From Paenibacillus sediminis (lineage in GTDB: Bacteria; Bacillota; Bacilli; Paenibacillales; Paenibacillaceae), in the NCBI RefSeq assembly GCF_017873765.1, contig NZ_JAGGKP010000001.1, positions 310,001 through 374,000 of the forward strand: a DNA stretch of 64,000 bases. Reading direction: 5' to 3'. The notes below the pieces were generated by a model. The model saw nothing but the letters and a program-made list of their open reading frames with translations, was not told the DNA's origin and searched no databases. Below are positions 1 through 8,450 of the stretch, one piece after another. The stretch's first letter is position 1. Every line of letters starts with the position of its first letter. The position numbers were made by a program, and so were the translations under genes.

Positions 1-1
1 C

Positions 2-1024
2 GGCAGCTTACATAAAAATATTGAAAAAGTGCTCGTGACATTGGATGTCAACGAAGAAGTGGTCGATGAAGCGATTTCTCTTGGGGCGGAGTTAATTATT
101 GCTCATCATCCGATCATTTATCGGCCGCTTTCTCATTTGCAAACTGATACACCGATGGGTAAAGTGTACGAGAAGCTCATTAAGCATGATATTGCTGTGT
201 ATGTTGCCCATACGAACCTTGATGTGACCGAAGGCGGTATGAATGATTGGATGGCTGAAGCGCTCGGGATTGAAAATCCAGCGCCTCTTGAAGATACGCA
301 TACGGATCAATTGTTTAAGCTTGTCGTTTTTGTCCCTAAAAGTCATCATCAACAGGTGCTTGATGCGATCCTTAACAGCGGTGCTGGAGCTATCGGTAAT
401 TACACACATTGCAGCTTCAATATCGAAGGAGTTGGCACGTTCGTGCCTCAAGAAGGTACGAATCCGTTCATCGGTGAACAAGGAAAAATGGAACGCGTTG
501 AAGAATTTAGAATTGAGACGATCGTGCCCCAAAGTATCCGAAATAAAGTCGTTCAGGCTATGCTGAAAGCTCATCCATATGAAGAGGTAGCATACGACTT
601 ATACCCGATGGATTTGAAGGGTCGCTCCTTTGGTCTTGGCCGTGTTGGGAAGCTTAAGGAGCCTGTTCGTCTAAGTGAGTTTATAGAACGGGTAAAAAGC
701 GGTCTTGATGTGCCTTTTGTACGTGTGGTTGGTGATCTGAATCGAGAAATTAAAAAAGCCGCTGTACTTGGCGGCTCCGGAAGAAGCTATTGGAAGCATG
801 CTTTGTATCGCGGCGCGGACGTACTTGTAACCGGCGATATCGATTATCACTCGGCTCAAGATGCTTTGATGGCAGGTCTTATGATTGTGGATCCAGGTCA
901 TAATGCGGAGAAAATAATGAGACCGCGGGTAGCGTCCTGGCTTCAGCAAAAACTGCAGGATAACCGCTATGATACGAAGGTCATTGCTTCTGAAGTCAAT
1001 ACGGAACCATTTCAATTTCTATAA
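2..1024 (+). CDS. Nif3-like dinuclear metal center protein, 5' truncated by window edge
   Basis: The reading frame is open to the left edge (it reads GSLHKNIEKVLVTLD), so the true start lies outside the window; about 340 C-terminal codons are visible. Nif3/YqfO-family proteins bind two metal ions and form hexameric rings; their cellular role is poorly defined. Metal-ligand motifs are present: IIAHHP near the visible N-terminus, then AHTNLD, and near the C-terminus a GDIDYHSAQDA segment followed by DPGHNAEK. The middle (about 110 residues between AHTNLD and the C-terminal half) matches the CutA-like inserted domain seen in the long Bacillus form YqfO. The gene ends about 100 nt before rnpB. 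Family assignment is firm; physiological function is unknown. Confidence 0.9.
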   Translation, partial: GSLHKNIEKVLVTLDVNEEVVDEAISLGAELIIAHHPIIYRPLSHLQTDTPMGKVYEKLIKHDIAVYVAHTNLDVTEGGMNDWMAEALGIENPAPLEDTHTDQLFKLVVFVPKSHHQQVLDAILNSGAGAIGNYTHCSFNIEGVGTFVPQEGTNPFIGEQGKMERVEEFRIETIVPQSIRNKVVQAMLKAHPYEEVAYDLYPMDLKGRSFGLGRVGKLKEPVRLSEFIERVKSGLDVPFVRVVGDLNREIKKAAVLGGSGRSYWKHALYRGADVLVTGDIDYHSAQDALMAGLMIVDPGHNAEKIMRPRVASWLQQKLQDNRYDTKVIASEVNTEPFQFL

Positions 1025-1080
1025 TTCCTATATTGGATGAACTATGACATTATATACAATAATTTATAGTCCTATCGGGG

Positions 1081-1109
1081 TTGTTTTAAGCAATGAATCC
1101 TTGTATACT
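1081..1109 (+). promoter_or_regulatory. Candidate sigma-A promoter for rnpB
   Basis: TTGTTT (1081-1086), a 17-bp spacer and TATACT (1104-1109) lie just before the RNase P RNA, predicting a start near 1116-1120. The -35 element is weak (three of six consensus bases). Confidence 0.5.
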
Positions 1110-1123
1110 ATAAATCGTTGTGC

Positions 1124-1535
1124 AGAAAGTTTAACAGACAATCGCTGACAGCGGGTAACCGCTGTGAGAGGAAAGTCCGGGCTCCACAGGGCAGAGTGCT
1201 GGATAACGTCCAGTCAGCGCGAGCTGAAGGATAGTGCCACAGAAATGGACCGCCGATGGCTGCTTAACCGCAGCACAGGCAAGGGTGGAACCGAGGTGTA
1301 AGAGACCCCGAGGAACGTTGGCGACTTCGTTCCTGGTAAACCCCACTTGGAGCAAGACCTAATGGAACGCGGCGTTTTCATCGGAAGACGCAGCCTTAGC
1401 CCGAGGTGCGTTCGGGTTGGTCGCTTGAGCCAATCAGCAATGGTTGGCCTAGATAGATGATTGTCGCTTAAAGTGGCAGGGTAGTTCCCGTTATGACCAC
1501 AAAGAGCACAGAACCCGGCTTATGGTAAACTTTCT
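1124..1535 (+). ncRNA. rnpB: RNase P RNA, type A architecture
   Basis: This is the catalytic RNA that removes 5' leaders from tRNA precursors. Recognisable conserved pieces are GAGGAAAGTCCGGGCTCC near the 5' end, an ACAGAAA core, the GGTAAACCCCAC segment, GCTTGAGCCAATC followed by TGGCCTAGATAGATGA, and ACAGAACCCGGCTTA near the 3' end. The ends are set by a perfect 10-bp P1 helix, AGAAAGTTTA (1124-1133) with TAAACTTTCT (1526-1535). The segments match the ancestral type A form known from E. coli, not the type B RNA of B. subtilis. A 74-codon frame on the opposite strand across this region is not a gene. Confidence 0.95.
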
Positions 1536-1583
1536 AAACTAGCAACAAGACTGTTTTCCCTATAAGGTATATGCAAAGAATAG

Positions 1584-1628
1584 AGACGTGTACATTCGAG
1601 GATCGATCCTCGGGGTACACGTCTTTTT
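1584..1628. terminator. Bidirectional intrinsic terminator between rnpB and the subtilase gene
   Basis: Long hairpin: outer stem AGACGTGTAC (1584-1593) with GTACACGTCT (1615-1624), and an inner 16-bp palindrome at 1597-1612, followed by five T. It sits between rnpB and the 3' end of the convergent - strand protease and can serve both. Confidence 0.85.
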
Positions 1629-1638
1629 CATTCATCTC

Positions 1639-3534
1639 TTATTTTCCATTGTCTAAAATCTCTCTAAGTCTTCTTTCAATAAACCAAGGCCAAAATTGAA
1701 GTGTCTGTGTTCCGCCCCCTGCGGATTTCAGCGCTTTATAGACGTCGACTTGACCGTATCCGTAATATTTGTCACGACCTGGAGTGCCTAGATCGATGAC
1801 GCTCTTACGCATTAAGTGCATGACTTCTTTATTCGTCAAATTCGGGTTGCGTGTCCGAATTAATGCAGCAAGCGCTGCAACGTGTGGGCTTGCCATTGAT
1901 GTTCCTGAGAGGGCAGCGTACTGATTGTTCGGGTACGTGCTTGCAATGCTGGTTCCTGGTGCTGTTACATCGATATAGTCGCCATAGTTGGAATAGGATG
2001 CTAACTTCATATTTGAATCGGTCGCAGACACTGCGAACACTTCAGGATAAGCTGCCGGATAGCCCGGACGTTCTGTGCTGTCATTCCCTGTTGCGGCCAC
2101 AAGCACGACATCTCGGTCGTAAGCATATTTGACAGCGTCGTGAAGAAATTTAGCGTCGGCATAGTTGCCGAGGCTCATGTTAATCACTTTTGCCCCATGA
2201 TCGGTTGCCCATATAATTCCTTGAGCTACGGAATAGGTTGTTCCTGATCCTGATTTATCTAATGCTTTGATCGGCATAATTTTGTTATACCACGTCATTC
2301 CTGCAACACCTTCACCATTGTTAACAACGGCAGAAATGATGCCTGAGACGTGAGTTCCATGCCCAACGTCATCCATGGGCTGTTTGTCAGGTTCGATGAC
2401 GTTATACCCTTTGACGAACTGTCCTCTTAAATCGGGATGATTCATATCGACACCTGTATCCACGACCGCCACAACGACATCGTCGCTGCCCTTAGATAAA
2501 TTCCAGCCTCGGTTTGTTTCGATGGCGGGTAAATTCCATTGATAGGGGGAGAACAAAATATCGTTAGGCACTTCAGCCTCGTCAATCTGTCCATTTCCGT
2601 TATCATTTTCGTTCGTCAAATACAAATAATGAGGTTCGGCATAAACTGGATTCCATTTAGATAGAAAATACTGTGTCAGATCTCTTGTGTTCATGCCATC
2701 CGCACGGAAAATATACGTATACCCAAGTTTGCGAGCCTCTTCGCATCGTAAATCGGCTCGAATCCTTCTCATTTCCTGAGCGGTTGGCTCTTTCCGAAAA
2801 CGGACAACAACTTCATTCTCATAATAGTGACTTGCTTTCTCATTATCGTGACCTGTCCGCACAGTCATATCTTTCAGTGTGTCTGCATGAACAGACTCCA
2901 CTCTATATTTGCCTTCCTTGGGATAAGGAATCAGCCTTAAGTTTTTTCTCTGATGATTGACCACTTCGCTTAGAATATGTTGACTCATCAAGGCAATAAC
3001 TCCTCGCGGTCTATTGCCCTCAGCGCACTGCGCCATAATAAAATATTTGTCTCCATTCATTAAGAACGAAGGAGATTCATAATTTTGATGCTTTCGAAGC
3101 GCTTGTTTGGCGAGACTGAAATAGGTGTTTAATTGTTTGTTTTCTGCAGCGGACCCATTTTTGCCCTGTTCACCAAATAGAATCGTTTTTTGTTTTTGAA
3201 AATCGACTAATGTCAACATTTTAATTTGCTGATGTGACTTTTGGAGTTTTTCCATATAACTGTGAATTTCAGCTGGCGATTTAGAGGCCATTATTTTTAA
3301 AATCGTCTTTAGATGATGCTTCGCATCCATTCTTGTTAGTCGGTCTGTAGCAATCACATCTTGACTCATAAGCTGCAACTTTATTTTTTGTTCTTGAATT
3401 GCTGACTTAGGTCTAACTTCTTCAGCACTTTGCGGGCGTGAACAACCGGTCAACGTTGAAAATATAAGAGTAGCCGCTAGACCGCTTGCGACGATCGGGC
3501 GGAACAAATTCGCTTTCGCTCTGGAGTGACGCAT
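1639..3534 (-). CDS. Lipoprotein subtilase (S8 family serine protease) with long N-terminal region
   Basis: A 631-residue secreted protease. A type II signal peptide ends in the lipobox LTGC, with Cys31 as lipid anchor, so it should be tethered outside the membrane. Residues about 50-235 form an uncharacterised extracytoplasmic region; about 240-305 resemble the I9/fervidolysin-type propeptide (EVVVRFRKEPTAQEM). An Asp/Asn-rich loop, DNGNGQIDEAE (about 311-321), looks like a calcium-binding insert. The thermitase-like catalytic domain follows, with Asp359 in VVDTG, His392 in GHGTHVSG, oxyanion Asn484 and Ser546 in GTSMASPH. The gene stands alone, convergent with rnpB. The substrate is unknown; scavenging or processing at the cell surface is likely. 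Start chosen because the signal peptide begins there and CAGGAGG precedes it. Confidence 0.93.
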   Translation of the reverse strand: MRHSRAKANLFRPIVASGLAATLIFSTLTGCSRPQSAEEVRPKSAIQEQKIKLQLMSQDVIATDRLTRMDAKHHLKTILKIMASKSPAEIHSYMEKLQKSHQQIKMLTLVDFQKQKTILFGEQGKNGSAAENKQLNTYFSLAKQALRKHQNYESPSFLMNGDKYFIMAQCAEGNRPRGVIALMSQHILSEVVNHQRKNLRLIPYPKEGKYRVESVHADTLKDMTVRTGHDNEKASHYYENEVVVRFRKEPTAQEMRRIRADLRCEEARKLGYTYIFRADGMNTRDLTQYFLSKWNPVYAEPHYLYLTNENDNGNGQIDEAEVPNDILFSPYQWNLPAIETNRGWNLSKGSDDVVVAVVDTGVDMNHPDLRGQFVKGYNVIEPDKQPMDDVGHGTHVSGIISAVVNNGEGVAGMTWYNKIMPIKALDKSGSGTTYSVAQGIIWATDHGAKVINMSLGNYADAKFLHDAVKYAYDRDVVLVAATGNDSTERPGYPAAYPEVFAVSATDSNMKLASYSNYGDYIDVTAPGTSIASTYPNNQYAALSGTSMASPHVAALAALIRTRNPNLTNKEVMHLMRKSVIDLGTPGRDKYYGYGQVDVYKALKSAGGGTQTLQFWPWFIERRLREILDNGK

Positions 3535-3732
3535 CGTTTTCCTCCTGTAACCTTAATTTTCGACTTGTCCTTAGCGTGAGATGAAGAGAAGCATTTTATA
3601 CCTAAGGGGGCAGAAGGGGATACCGCTACAGTCTATTTTATGGTAGGATAATACATGAAAAAGATGGTCATTCAAAAACGGTGTTTGGCCGGTCTAGATT
3701 AAAGGGACGAAATATAAGGGGGAGCTTCCGTT

Positions 3733-4230
3733 ATGTCAGCAGCCAATGTTCAGAAATTATGTGAAACGTCGAGAGAAAAATTAAAATCAGCCATTGAAAC
3801 TCTAGAGGTTTTCTTGAACCAGTATTCACTTCCACAATTATTAACTGAGCAGGATGAGGAAACGGAGCGTTTTTATAAAGGGTTCCTGTCGGACCTACGC
3901 CATTTACTCGTATTTTCTGAAGTTTCTTATGAAAAATTAGGGATTGCACTGCGCAGAGCCAGCTTTGATGTTGATTTTGCTGAAAAAGCACTTTATCACT
4001 TGTATCATCACAGTGTAAATAATTTCTTCTACCCCAAAAATGAATGCTATTCTGAAGATGGCCGCTACGCATATACAGGTCAAGACGCCATTCGTTTTCG
4101 TAAGAAGCCAGTAAGGGCTGCAAGAGATGTGATTATGGATATTACGAAAGTGTTTGAAGAGCTTCGAGATGATCTTACTTATTATGAAAGTGATTATTTA
4201 ACACAGCGCCGGATGCAGGGACAAGCGTAA
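3733..4230 (+). CDS. Conserved Bacillales protein, probably DUF3907/YpuI family
   Basis: A 165-residue soluble, largely helical protein with no signal peptide or membrane segment. Charged helices at the N-terminus (REKLKSAIETLEVFLNQY) are followed by a Tyr/His-rich segment (ALYHLYHHSVNNFFYPKNE). Its overall pattern fits the DUF3907 family that includes B. subtilis YpuI, which has no known function; I identify it by pattern, so this remains tentative. The start ATG follows AAGGGGGAGC. It is monocistronic, with its own terminator immediately downstream. Confidence 0.7.
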   Translation: MSAANVQKLCETSREKLKSAIETLEVFLNQYSLPQLLTEQDEETERFYKGFLSDLRHLLVFSEVSYEKLGIALRRASFDVDFAEKALYHLYHHSVNNFFYPKNECYSEDGRYAYTGQDAIRFRKKPVRAARDVIMDITKVFEELRDDLTYYESDYLTQRRMQGQA

Positions 4231-4263
4231 TGATGCATAAGGCTAAATAGAAAATAGTTAAGG

Positions 4264-4289
4264 AGATGCCGGTAACGGCATCTTTTTTT
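4264..4289 (+). terminator. Intrinsic terminator after the DUF3907-like gene
   Basis: Perfect 8-bp stem AGATGCCG/CGGCATCT with a GTAA loop, followed by seven T. Confidence 0.9.
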
Positions 4290-4342
4290 GTATAGGTTTG
4301 CATGACAAGCAAAGTGCATAGTCAAGAAGCGAGGGGGGGACA

Positions 4343-4594
4343 ATGGTTGGTGAGGTGATGAGAATGCCAAACGATACAAAGCCAATTGTCAAATGCAGTG
4401 TATCCAATTGTACTTATTGGGGAGCGCAAAATGTGTGCAATGCAGATCTCATTATGATTGAAATTGACAAGCATGCAATGAAGCAATTGAATGAGGAATT
4501 TGCGGGCGAGACATTTGATTCTACTCACCAAGACAAAGCTCCTACCTCTTCAGCAACATGTTGTCATACGTTTAAACTGAAGTCCTCATCCTAA
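4343..4594 (+). CDS. DUF1540 small cysteine-rich protein
   Basis: An 83-residue protein with the DUF1540 pattern VKCSVSNCTYWG, a third Cys at AQNVCNAD and a C-terminal CCHTF. The spaced cysteines suggest metal binding; the function of the family is unknown, though members are common in spore formers. The ATG at 4343 follows GAGGGGGG at 4331. An alternative ATG at 4364 with GGTGAGG upstream would give MPNDTKPIVKC, which is how many family members begin, so the start is uncertain by seven codons. Confidence 0.8.
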   Translation: MVGEVMRMPNDTKPIVKCSVSNCTYWGAQNVCNADLIMIEIDKHAMKQLNEEFAGETFDSTHQDKAPTSSATCCHTFKLKSSS

Positions 4595-4645
4595 TTTTTA
4601 TGAAATGCAAGGGATCTAATCATTCACGCAAAGGAGGCGTCTTTA

Positions 4646-5005
4646 ATGAGCGAGGAACATAATGAACATGAAGAGAGGGATAATCCTAAGAATGATCGCA
4701 TTGATTACCCGCGAAAAGAACACCGAGAAGAATACGGTGCTGAAATTGCTGCCCCGGTTGAACATCGAGAGGTCGCTGACACAGAAGAGAGAGATGTTGG
4801 AAGAGGGATTGTAGCAGGTTACATCGGTCTTGCCATAGGAATTCTTTCCCTGTTCATGTGGTCCATTGTTCTTGGGCCAGTGGCTGCAGCACTTGGCTAC
4901 TATGCATACAGTGAAGGGTACAGGTCGACAGGAGCTTGGTCCATTGGACTTGGAATCGTAGCGACTTTAAGTTACTTTTTTCTAGTCCCATTCGTTGGAG
5001 GTTGA
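4646..5005 (+). CDS. Small membrane protein with charged N-terminal domain
   Basis: 119 residues. The first 50 are highly charged (Glu, Asp, Lys, Arg, His), followed by two hydrophobic helices rich in Gly and Ala (about 53-82 and 92-116), giving a likely cytoplasmic tail and a membrane hairpin. A near-consensus AAGGAGGCG precedes the ATG. I do not recognise a characterised homologue; similar small membrane proteins are widespread in Bacillales. It lies between the DUF1540 gene and its own terminator. Confidence 0.75.
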   Translation: MSEEHNEHEERDNPKNDRIDYPRKEHREEYGAEIAAPVEHREVADTEERDVGRGIVAGYIGLAIGILSLFMWSIVLGPVAAALGYYAYSEGYRSTGAWSIGLGIVATLSYFFLVPFVGG

Positions 5006-5026
5006 CTTTAAATTCTATAATAAATG

Positions 5027-5068
5027 CAGGCTTTGAGTCCTATTTACGAGGGTCCAAAGTCTGTTTTT
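5027..5068 (+). terminator. Intrinsic terminator
   Basis: An imperfect stem, CAGGCTTTGAGTCC with GGTCCAAAGTCTG, is followed by an eight-T run. It ends the small membrane-protein transcript. Confidence 0.75.
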
Positions 5069-5168
5069 TTGTTTAAACATGTGGTAAAAATCGACAAAAC
5101 CATGTAAAATGAAACAAAACTCTAAATTTTACATAATACAACGTTGTCAGAAAGTTGGGAGAAATTCG

Positions 5169-5870
5169 ATGCAAATTGATTCTTCAACCTTAAAGAGACT
5201 TATTGAACTTCAATCCCTAAATAGTGTAAATTTGCAAAATACGTCGCTTCAAGGAATTTCGGACGCTGGCGATAACAGTGAGCTGTTTACGCAAATTCTC
5301 CAGGAATTGCTGTCTGCTGACAGTGAACCAACATCAAACTTAGAGGAGATTTCTAGCTCTCCAGATCCTTATAGGAATGACGGAATGTTATGGCAAATCA
5401 TCAATTCGGTTGATTCGACTCAAAATAACGAAGCAACGCATGGGGCTGTAAAGAAGACAGATTTTGATGATTTGATTAAACAAGCGAGTGATAAATATGG
5501 TGTTCCGGAGTCGTTAATTAAGGCCGTTATTCAGACGGAATCTTCATTCAATCCGAATGCTGTTTCCGGTGTCGGGGCTAAAGGATTAATGCAGCTTATG
5601 GATGGGACAGCCGAAGGACTTGGAGTCTCCAATCCATTTGACCCAGCCCAAAATATTGACGCAGGCACTCGTTATTTAGCTTATCAAATACGGCGTTTTG
5701 GAGGGCATGAAAATACGGCATTAGCGGCTTATAATGCAGGTCCAGGCCGGCTTAAAAGTTTAGGTATCTCAAATGATCAAGAACTGATGGCCAATTTTGA
5801 TTCTCTGCCAAAAGAAACTCAAAATTACATATTAAAAATTCAAAATGCTCGTGCAAAATTTGAAGCTTAA
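5169..5870 (+). CDS. Lytic transglycosylase, SLT domain
   Basis: Cleaves the MurNAc-GlcNAc bond of peptidoglycan to leave anhydro-MurNAc. The SLT fold occupies about residues 98-230 of the 233-residue protein. Catalytic Glu124 is in IQTESSFNP, followed by GAKGLMQLM and AAYNAGPG, all hallmarks of the family. The first 95 residues are low in conserved features. No signal peptide is visible, which is unusual for a wall enzyme but also seen in B. subtilis SLT relatives of this size. I chose ATG 5169 because GGGAG lies seven bases upstream; a longer frame from 5109 has no good ribosome binding site. Confidence 0.88.
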   Translation: MQIDSSTLKRLIELQSLNSVNLQNTSLQGISDAGDNSELFTQILQELLSADSEPTSNLEEISSSPDPYRNDGMLWQIINSVDSTQNNEATHGAVKKTDFDDLIKQASDKYGVPESLIKAVIQTESSFNPNAVSGVGAKGLMQLMDGTAEGLGVSNPFDPAQNIDAGTRYLAYQIRRFGGHENTALAAYNAGPGRLKSLGISNDQELMANFDSLPKETQNYILKIQNARAKFEA

Positions 5871-5882
5871 ATAGGAAATGAT

Positions 5883-5936
5883 AAGAAGATCAAGAGGGGA
5901 GTTATAAATACGAACCTTTTGATCTTCTTGTATTTT
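5883..5936 (+). terminator. Intrinsic terminator after the transglycosylase gene
   Basis: Stem AAGAAGATCAAGAGG (5883-5897) with CCTTTTGATCTTCTT (5915-5929), then GTATTTTT. Confidence 0.8.
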
Positions 5937-5994
5937 TGATACAATGAGATAGATTTTTTGGAGATAGACTTTTATAGGCAGGGGGCTTTAAACT

Positions 5995-7143
5995 ATGATT
6001 TATTTCGACTACGCCGCTACTACCCCTCCGTATGATGATGTCATAAACACGGTTGCAGAGGTGATGAAGCGGCATTACGGAAACCCGTCTTCTATTCACC
6101 AGTTGGGAGAAGATGCTGATAAGCTGCTGAGGCGCGCACGCGAGGTATGCGCTTCTGCTTTACAAATAAAACCTTCTGAGGTCGTTTTCACTTCAGGCGC
6201 GACAGAAAGTAACAATTTTGCGATTAAAGGCGCTGCTTTTCAATATCGATCAAGAGGGAACCATATCATTACGACAGAAATAGAACATGCTTCTGTGTAT
6301 GAAAGCTTTTTGCAATTGAAGGAGCTGGGGTATGATGTTACATTTCTGCCTGTAGATCGAGACGGTAATGTGAGTCCCGCTCAAGTAGGTGCAGCTATTC
6401 AGGATAACACCATTTTGGTGAGTGTTATGCATGTCAATAATGAAGTAGGGACAATACAGCCGATTCGTGAAATAGGTCAGATAATTAAACAAAAGCATCC
6501 GCGCGTTCTATTTCATGTGGATGGAGTCCAAGGTTTTGGCAAAATTCCGGTCCGTATCAAAGACTGGGGGATCGATTTGTACAGTCTGTCCGCTCATAAA
6601 ATCCGAGGTCCGAAAGGAGTCGGAATATTATATGTACATGAAGGAGTTAAGCTGTTTCCGCTTCTGTCCGGCGGAGGGCAAGAAAGAGGTTTGCGTTCGG
6701 GCACTGAAAATATCGCGAATATTGTAGGGATGTCTAAGGCGCTTCGAATTGCGCATGAAAAGCAGTCTGAAAATTATAATAAATGGACAGAATTTCGCGA
6801 TCTAATTGTTGATGCAATAGAAAAGATTCCGCAGCTGCAGCTTAACAGTACGAAGAAAGGAACGCCTAATATTATTCATTTCTCATATCCGGGTATGAAA
6901 TCCGAGGTACTGCTTCACACATTAGAACAAGAAGGAGTCGCTGTATCTACGAGGTCTGCTTGTTCTTCGAAGCATACGGAACCTAGCCGGGTTCTTCTTG
7001 CGATGGGCAGAGATTTAGCTGCTGCTTCCAGCGGAATTCGAATTAGCTTAGGCGACGATCATACTTTGCAGAATGTAGAGGTATTAATCAAGGCGCTAAA
7101 TGCTGCAGTAGAGAAGCTACGGCCTCTTGAAAGGGGAAAATAA
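5995..7143 (+). CDS. nifZ: Cysteine desulfurase, ThiI partner type
   Basis: A PLP enzyme that removes sulfur from cysteine to form an enzyme persulfide. The 382-residue protein has the class V aminotransferase fold. The PLP-binding Lys202 is in SLSAHKIRGPKG, and the persulfide Cys323 is in TRSACSSK. The gene overlaps thiI by one base, as in the B. subtilis nifZ-thiI pair, where NifZ feeds sulfur to ThiI for 4-thiouridine at tRNA position 8. No iron-sulfur assembly genes are adjacent, supporting a dedicated tRNA thiolation role. The start follows GCAGGGGGC. Confidence 0.93.
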   Translation: MIYFDYAATTPPYDDVINTVAEVMKRHYGNPSSIHQLGEDADKLLRRAREVCASALQIKPSEVVFTSGATESNNFAIKGAAFQYRSRGNHIITTEIEHASVYESFLQLKELGYDVTFLPVDRDGNVSPAQVGAAIQDNTILVSVMHVNNEVGTIQPIREIGQIIKQKHPRVLFHVDGVQGFGKIPVRIKDWGIDLYSLSAHKIRGPKGVGILYVHEGVKLFPLLSGGGQERGLRSGTENIANIVGMSKALRIAHEKQSENYNKWTEFRDLIVDAIEKIPQLQLNSTKKGTPNIIHFSYPGMKSEVLLHTLEQEGVAVSTRSACSSKHTEPSRVLLAMGRDLAAASSGIRISLGDDHTLQNVEVLIKALNAAVEKLRPLERGK

Positions 7144-8372
7144 TGATGAAGTCACAAATGTTATTACTTAGATTTGGCGAATTTACGGTAAAAGGTAAAA
7201 ACAGAAACCGATTTGATAAGACGGTCATTGACCATGTAAAGTCGCTTCTTAAGCCATATCCCAGAGCCAAAATATTAAAAGAATACGGGCGATTATATAT
7301 TGATTTGAACGGAGAGCCTGCTGACGAATTGATTGCTATTTTGAAAAATGTATTCGGAATCGTTTCGATCAGCCCTGTCATCCAAACTGCGCCAGAGCTC
7401 CAAAATATTATTGATTGTGCGCTTGAATTTATGAGCGAGAAGAACATAAAGGATGGGACAACGTTCAAAGTAAATGCACGGCGTGTATGGAAGGAGTTCC
7501 CTCATTCTTCACAAGAAATGAACCATTTGTTAGGTTCACCGATTTTAAGAAACTTTCCTGGCCTAAAGGTTGATGTTAGAAAACCGGATATTGAGCTTAG
7601 AGTTGAGATTCGTCAGCATGCTGCTTATATTTTCTGTGAAGTCATTCAGGCTGTAGGCGGATTTCCGCGCGGTACGAATGGCAAGGCGATGCTGCTGCTC
7701 TCTGGGGGCATTGATAGCCCTGTTGCAGGATGGTCCTCTATGCGACGAGGTCTTGAAATTGAATGTGTTCATTTCTTCAGCTTCCCATATACGAGCCAGA
7801 GGGCGAAAGACAAGGTGATCGATCTTGCTCGTGTACTCGCAGGATACGCTGGGGAAATTAAAATTCATCTTGTGCCGTTTACAGAAGTGCAAACATCTTT
7901 TACTCAAGTGGGTCAAGACAATCTAATTATTACTTTGATGCGCAGAGCGATGTTAAGAATCGCAACGCAGCTTGCAGAACGTGAAGGAGCGCTTGCTCTG
8001 GTTACAGGCGACAGCCTTGGACAAGTTGCCAGTCAGACACTCCCAAGTATGAACGTCATCGGCAGAGCGACCGATTTACCGCTTTTAAGACCGCTCGTGA
8101 TGATGGATAAAGAAGAGATTATACGATTAGCTCAGCAGATCGGAACGTATGAATTATCCATTCTGCCTTATGAAGATTGCTGTACGCTCTTTGTACCGAA
8201 GTCACCGACAACCAATCCAAACCTTAGAATTGTTGAGAAGGTAGAAGCTTCTATTCACGAACTCAACAATATGATTGCTGAGGCTGTGGCGAAGACAGAG
8301 ACAATGGTGCTAAGAGCAGGCGAAGCTGTATCCTTATCGGGAGATCAAGTTATTAACGAAGAATGGTTTTAA
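7143..8372 (+). CDS. thiI: tRNA 4-thiouridine synthase ThiI
   Basis: Uses ATP and sulfur from the desulfurase to convert U8 of tRNA to 4-thiouridine, a near-UV sensor. The 409-residue protein has an N-terminal ferredoxin-like region, a THUMP domain (about 60-165), and a PP-loop ATPase beginning at LLLSGGIDSPVAGW (SGGIDSP at 187-193). It lacks the C-terminal rhodanese domain of the longer E. coli protein, as is normal in Bacillales, where sulfur is passed directly to ThiI cysteines such as those in EDCCTLF. The start overlaps the nifZ stop; ATG 7146 is equally possible. Confidence 0.96.
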   Translation: MMKSQMLLLRFGEFTVKGKNRNRFDKTVIDHVKSLLKPYPRAKILKEYGRLYIDLNGEPADELIAILKNVFGIVSISPVIQTAPELQNIIDCALEFMSEKNIKDGTTFKVNARRVWKEFPHSSQEMNHLLGSPILRNFPGLKVDVRKPDIELRVEIRQHAAYIFCEVIQAVGGFPRGTNGKAMLLLSGGIDSPVAGWSSMRRGLEIECVHFFSFPYTSQRAKDKVIDLARVLAGYAGEIKIHLVPFTEVQTSFTQVGQDNLIITLMRRAMLRIATQLAEREGALALVTGDSLGQVASQTLPSMNVIGRATDLPLLRPLVMMDKEEIIRLAQQIGTYELSILPYEDCCTLFVPKSPTTNPNLRIVEKVEASIHELNNMIAEAVAKTETMVLRAGEAVSLSGDQVINEEWF

Positions 8373-8397
8373 ATAATCAGATTTTATAGATATTAAC

Positions 8398-8441
8398 AAA
8401 CGGCAGAGGTTGTCCTATCTACAGGACAACCTCTGCCGTTT
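8398..8441. terminator. Bidirectional terminator between thiI and terC
   Basis: A perfect 16-bp stem, CGGCAGAGGTTGTCCT (8401-8416) with its complement (8423-8438), is extended by A/T pairs to 8398-8441. It separates convergent genes. Confidence 0.92.
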
Positions 8442-8450
8442 CTTTATTTT

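Noticed and set aside
92-574. 160-codon - strand frame inside the Nif3 gene
   Set aside because: Shadow of a well-conserved coding region on the + strand.
1131-1355. 74-codon - strand frame over rnpB
   Set aside because: It is antisense to a structured RNA gene and has no start signal.
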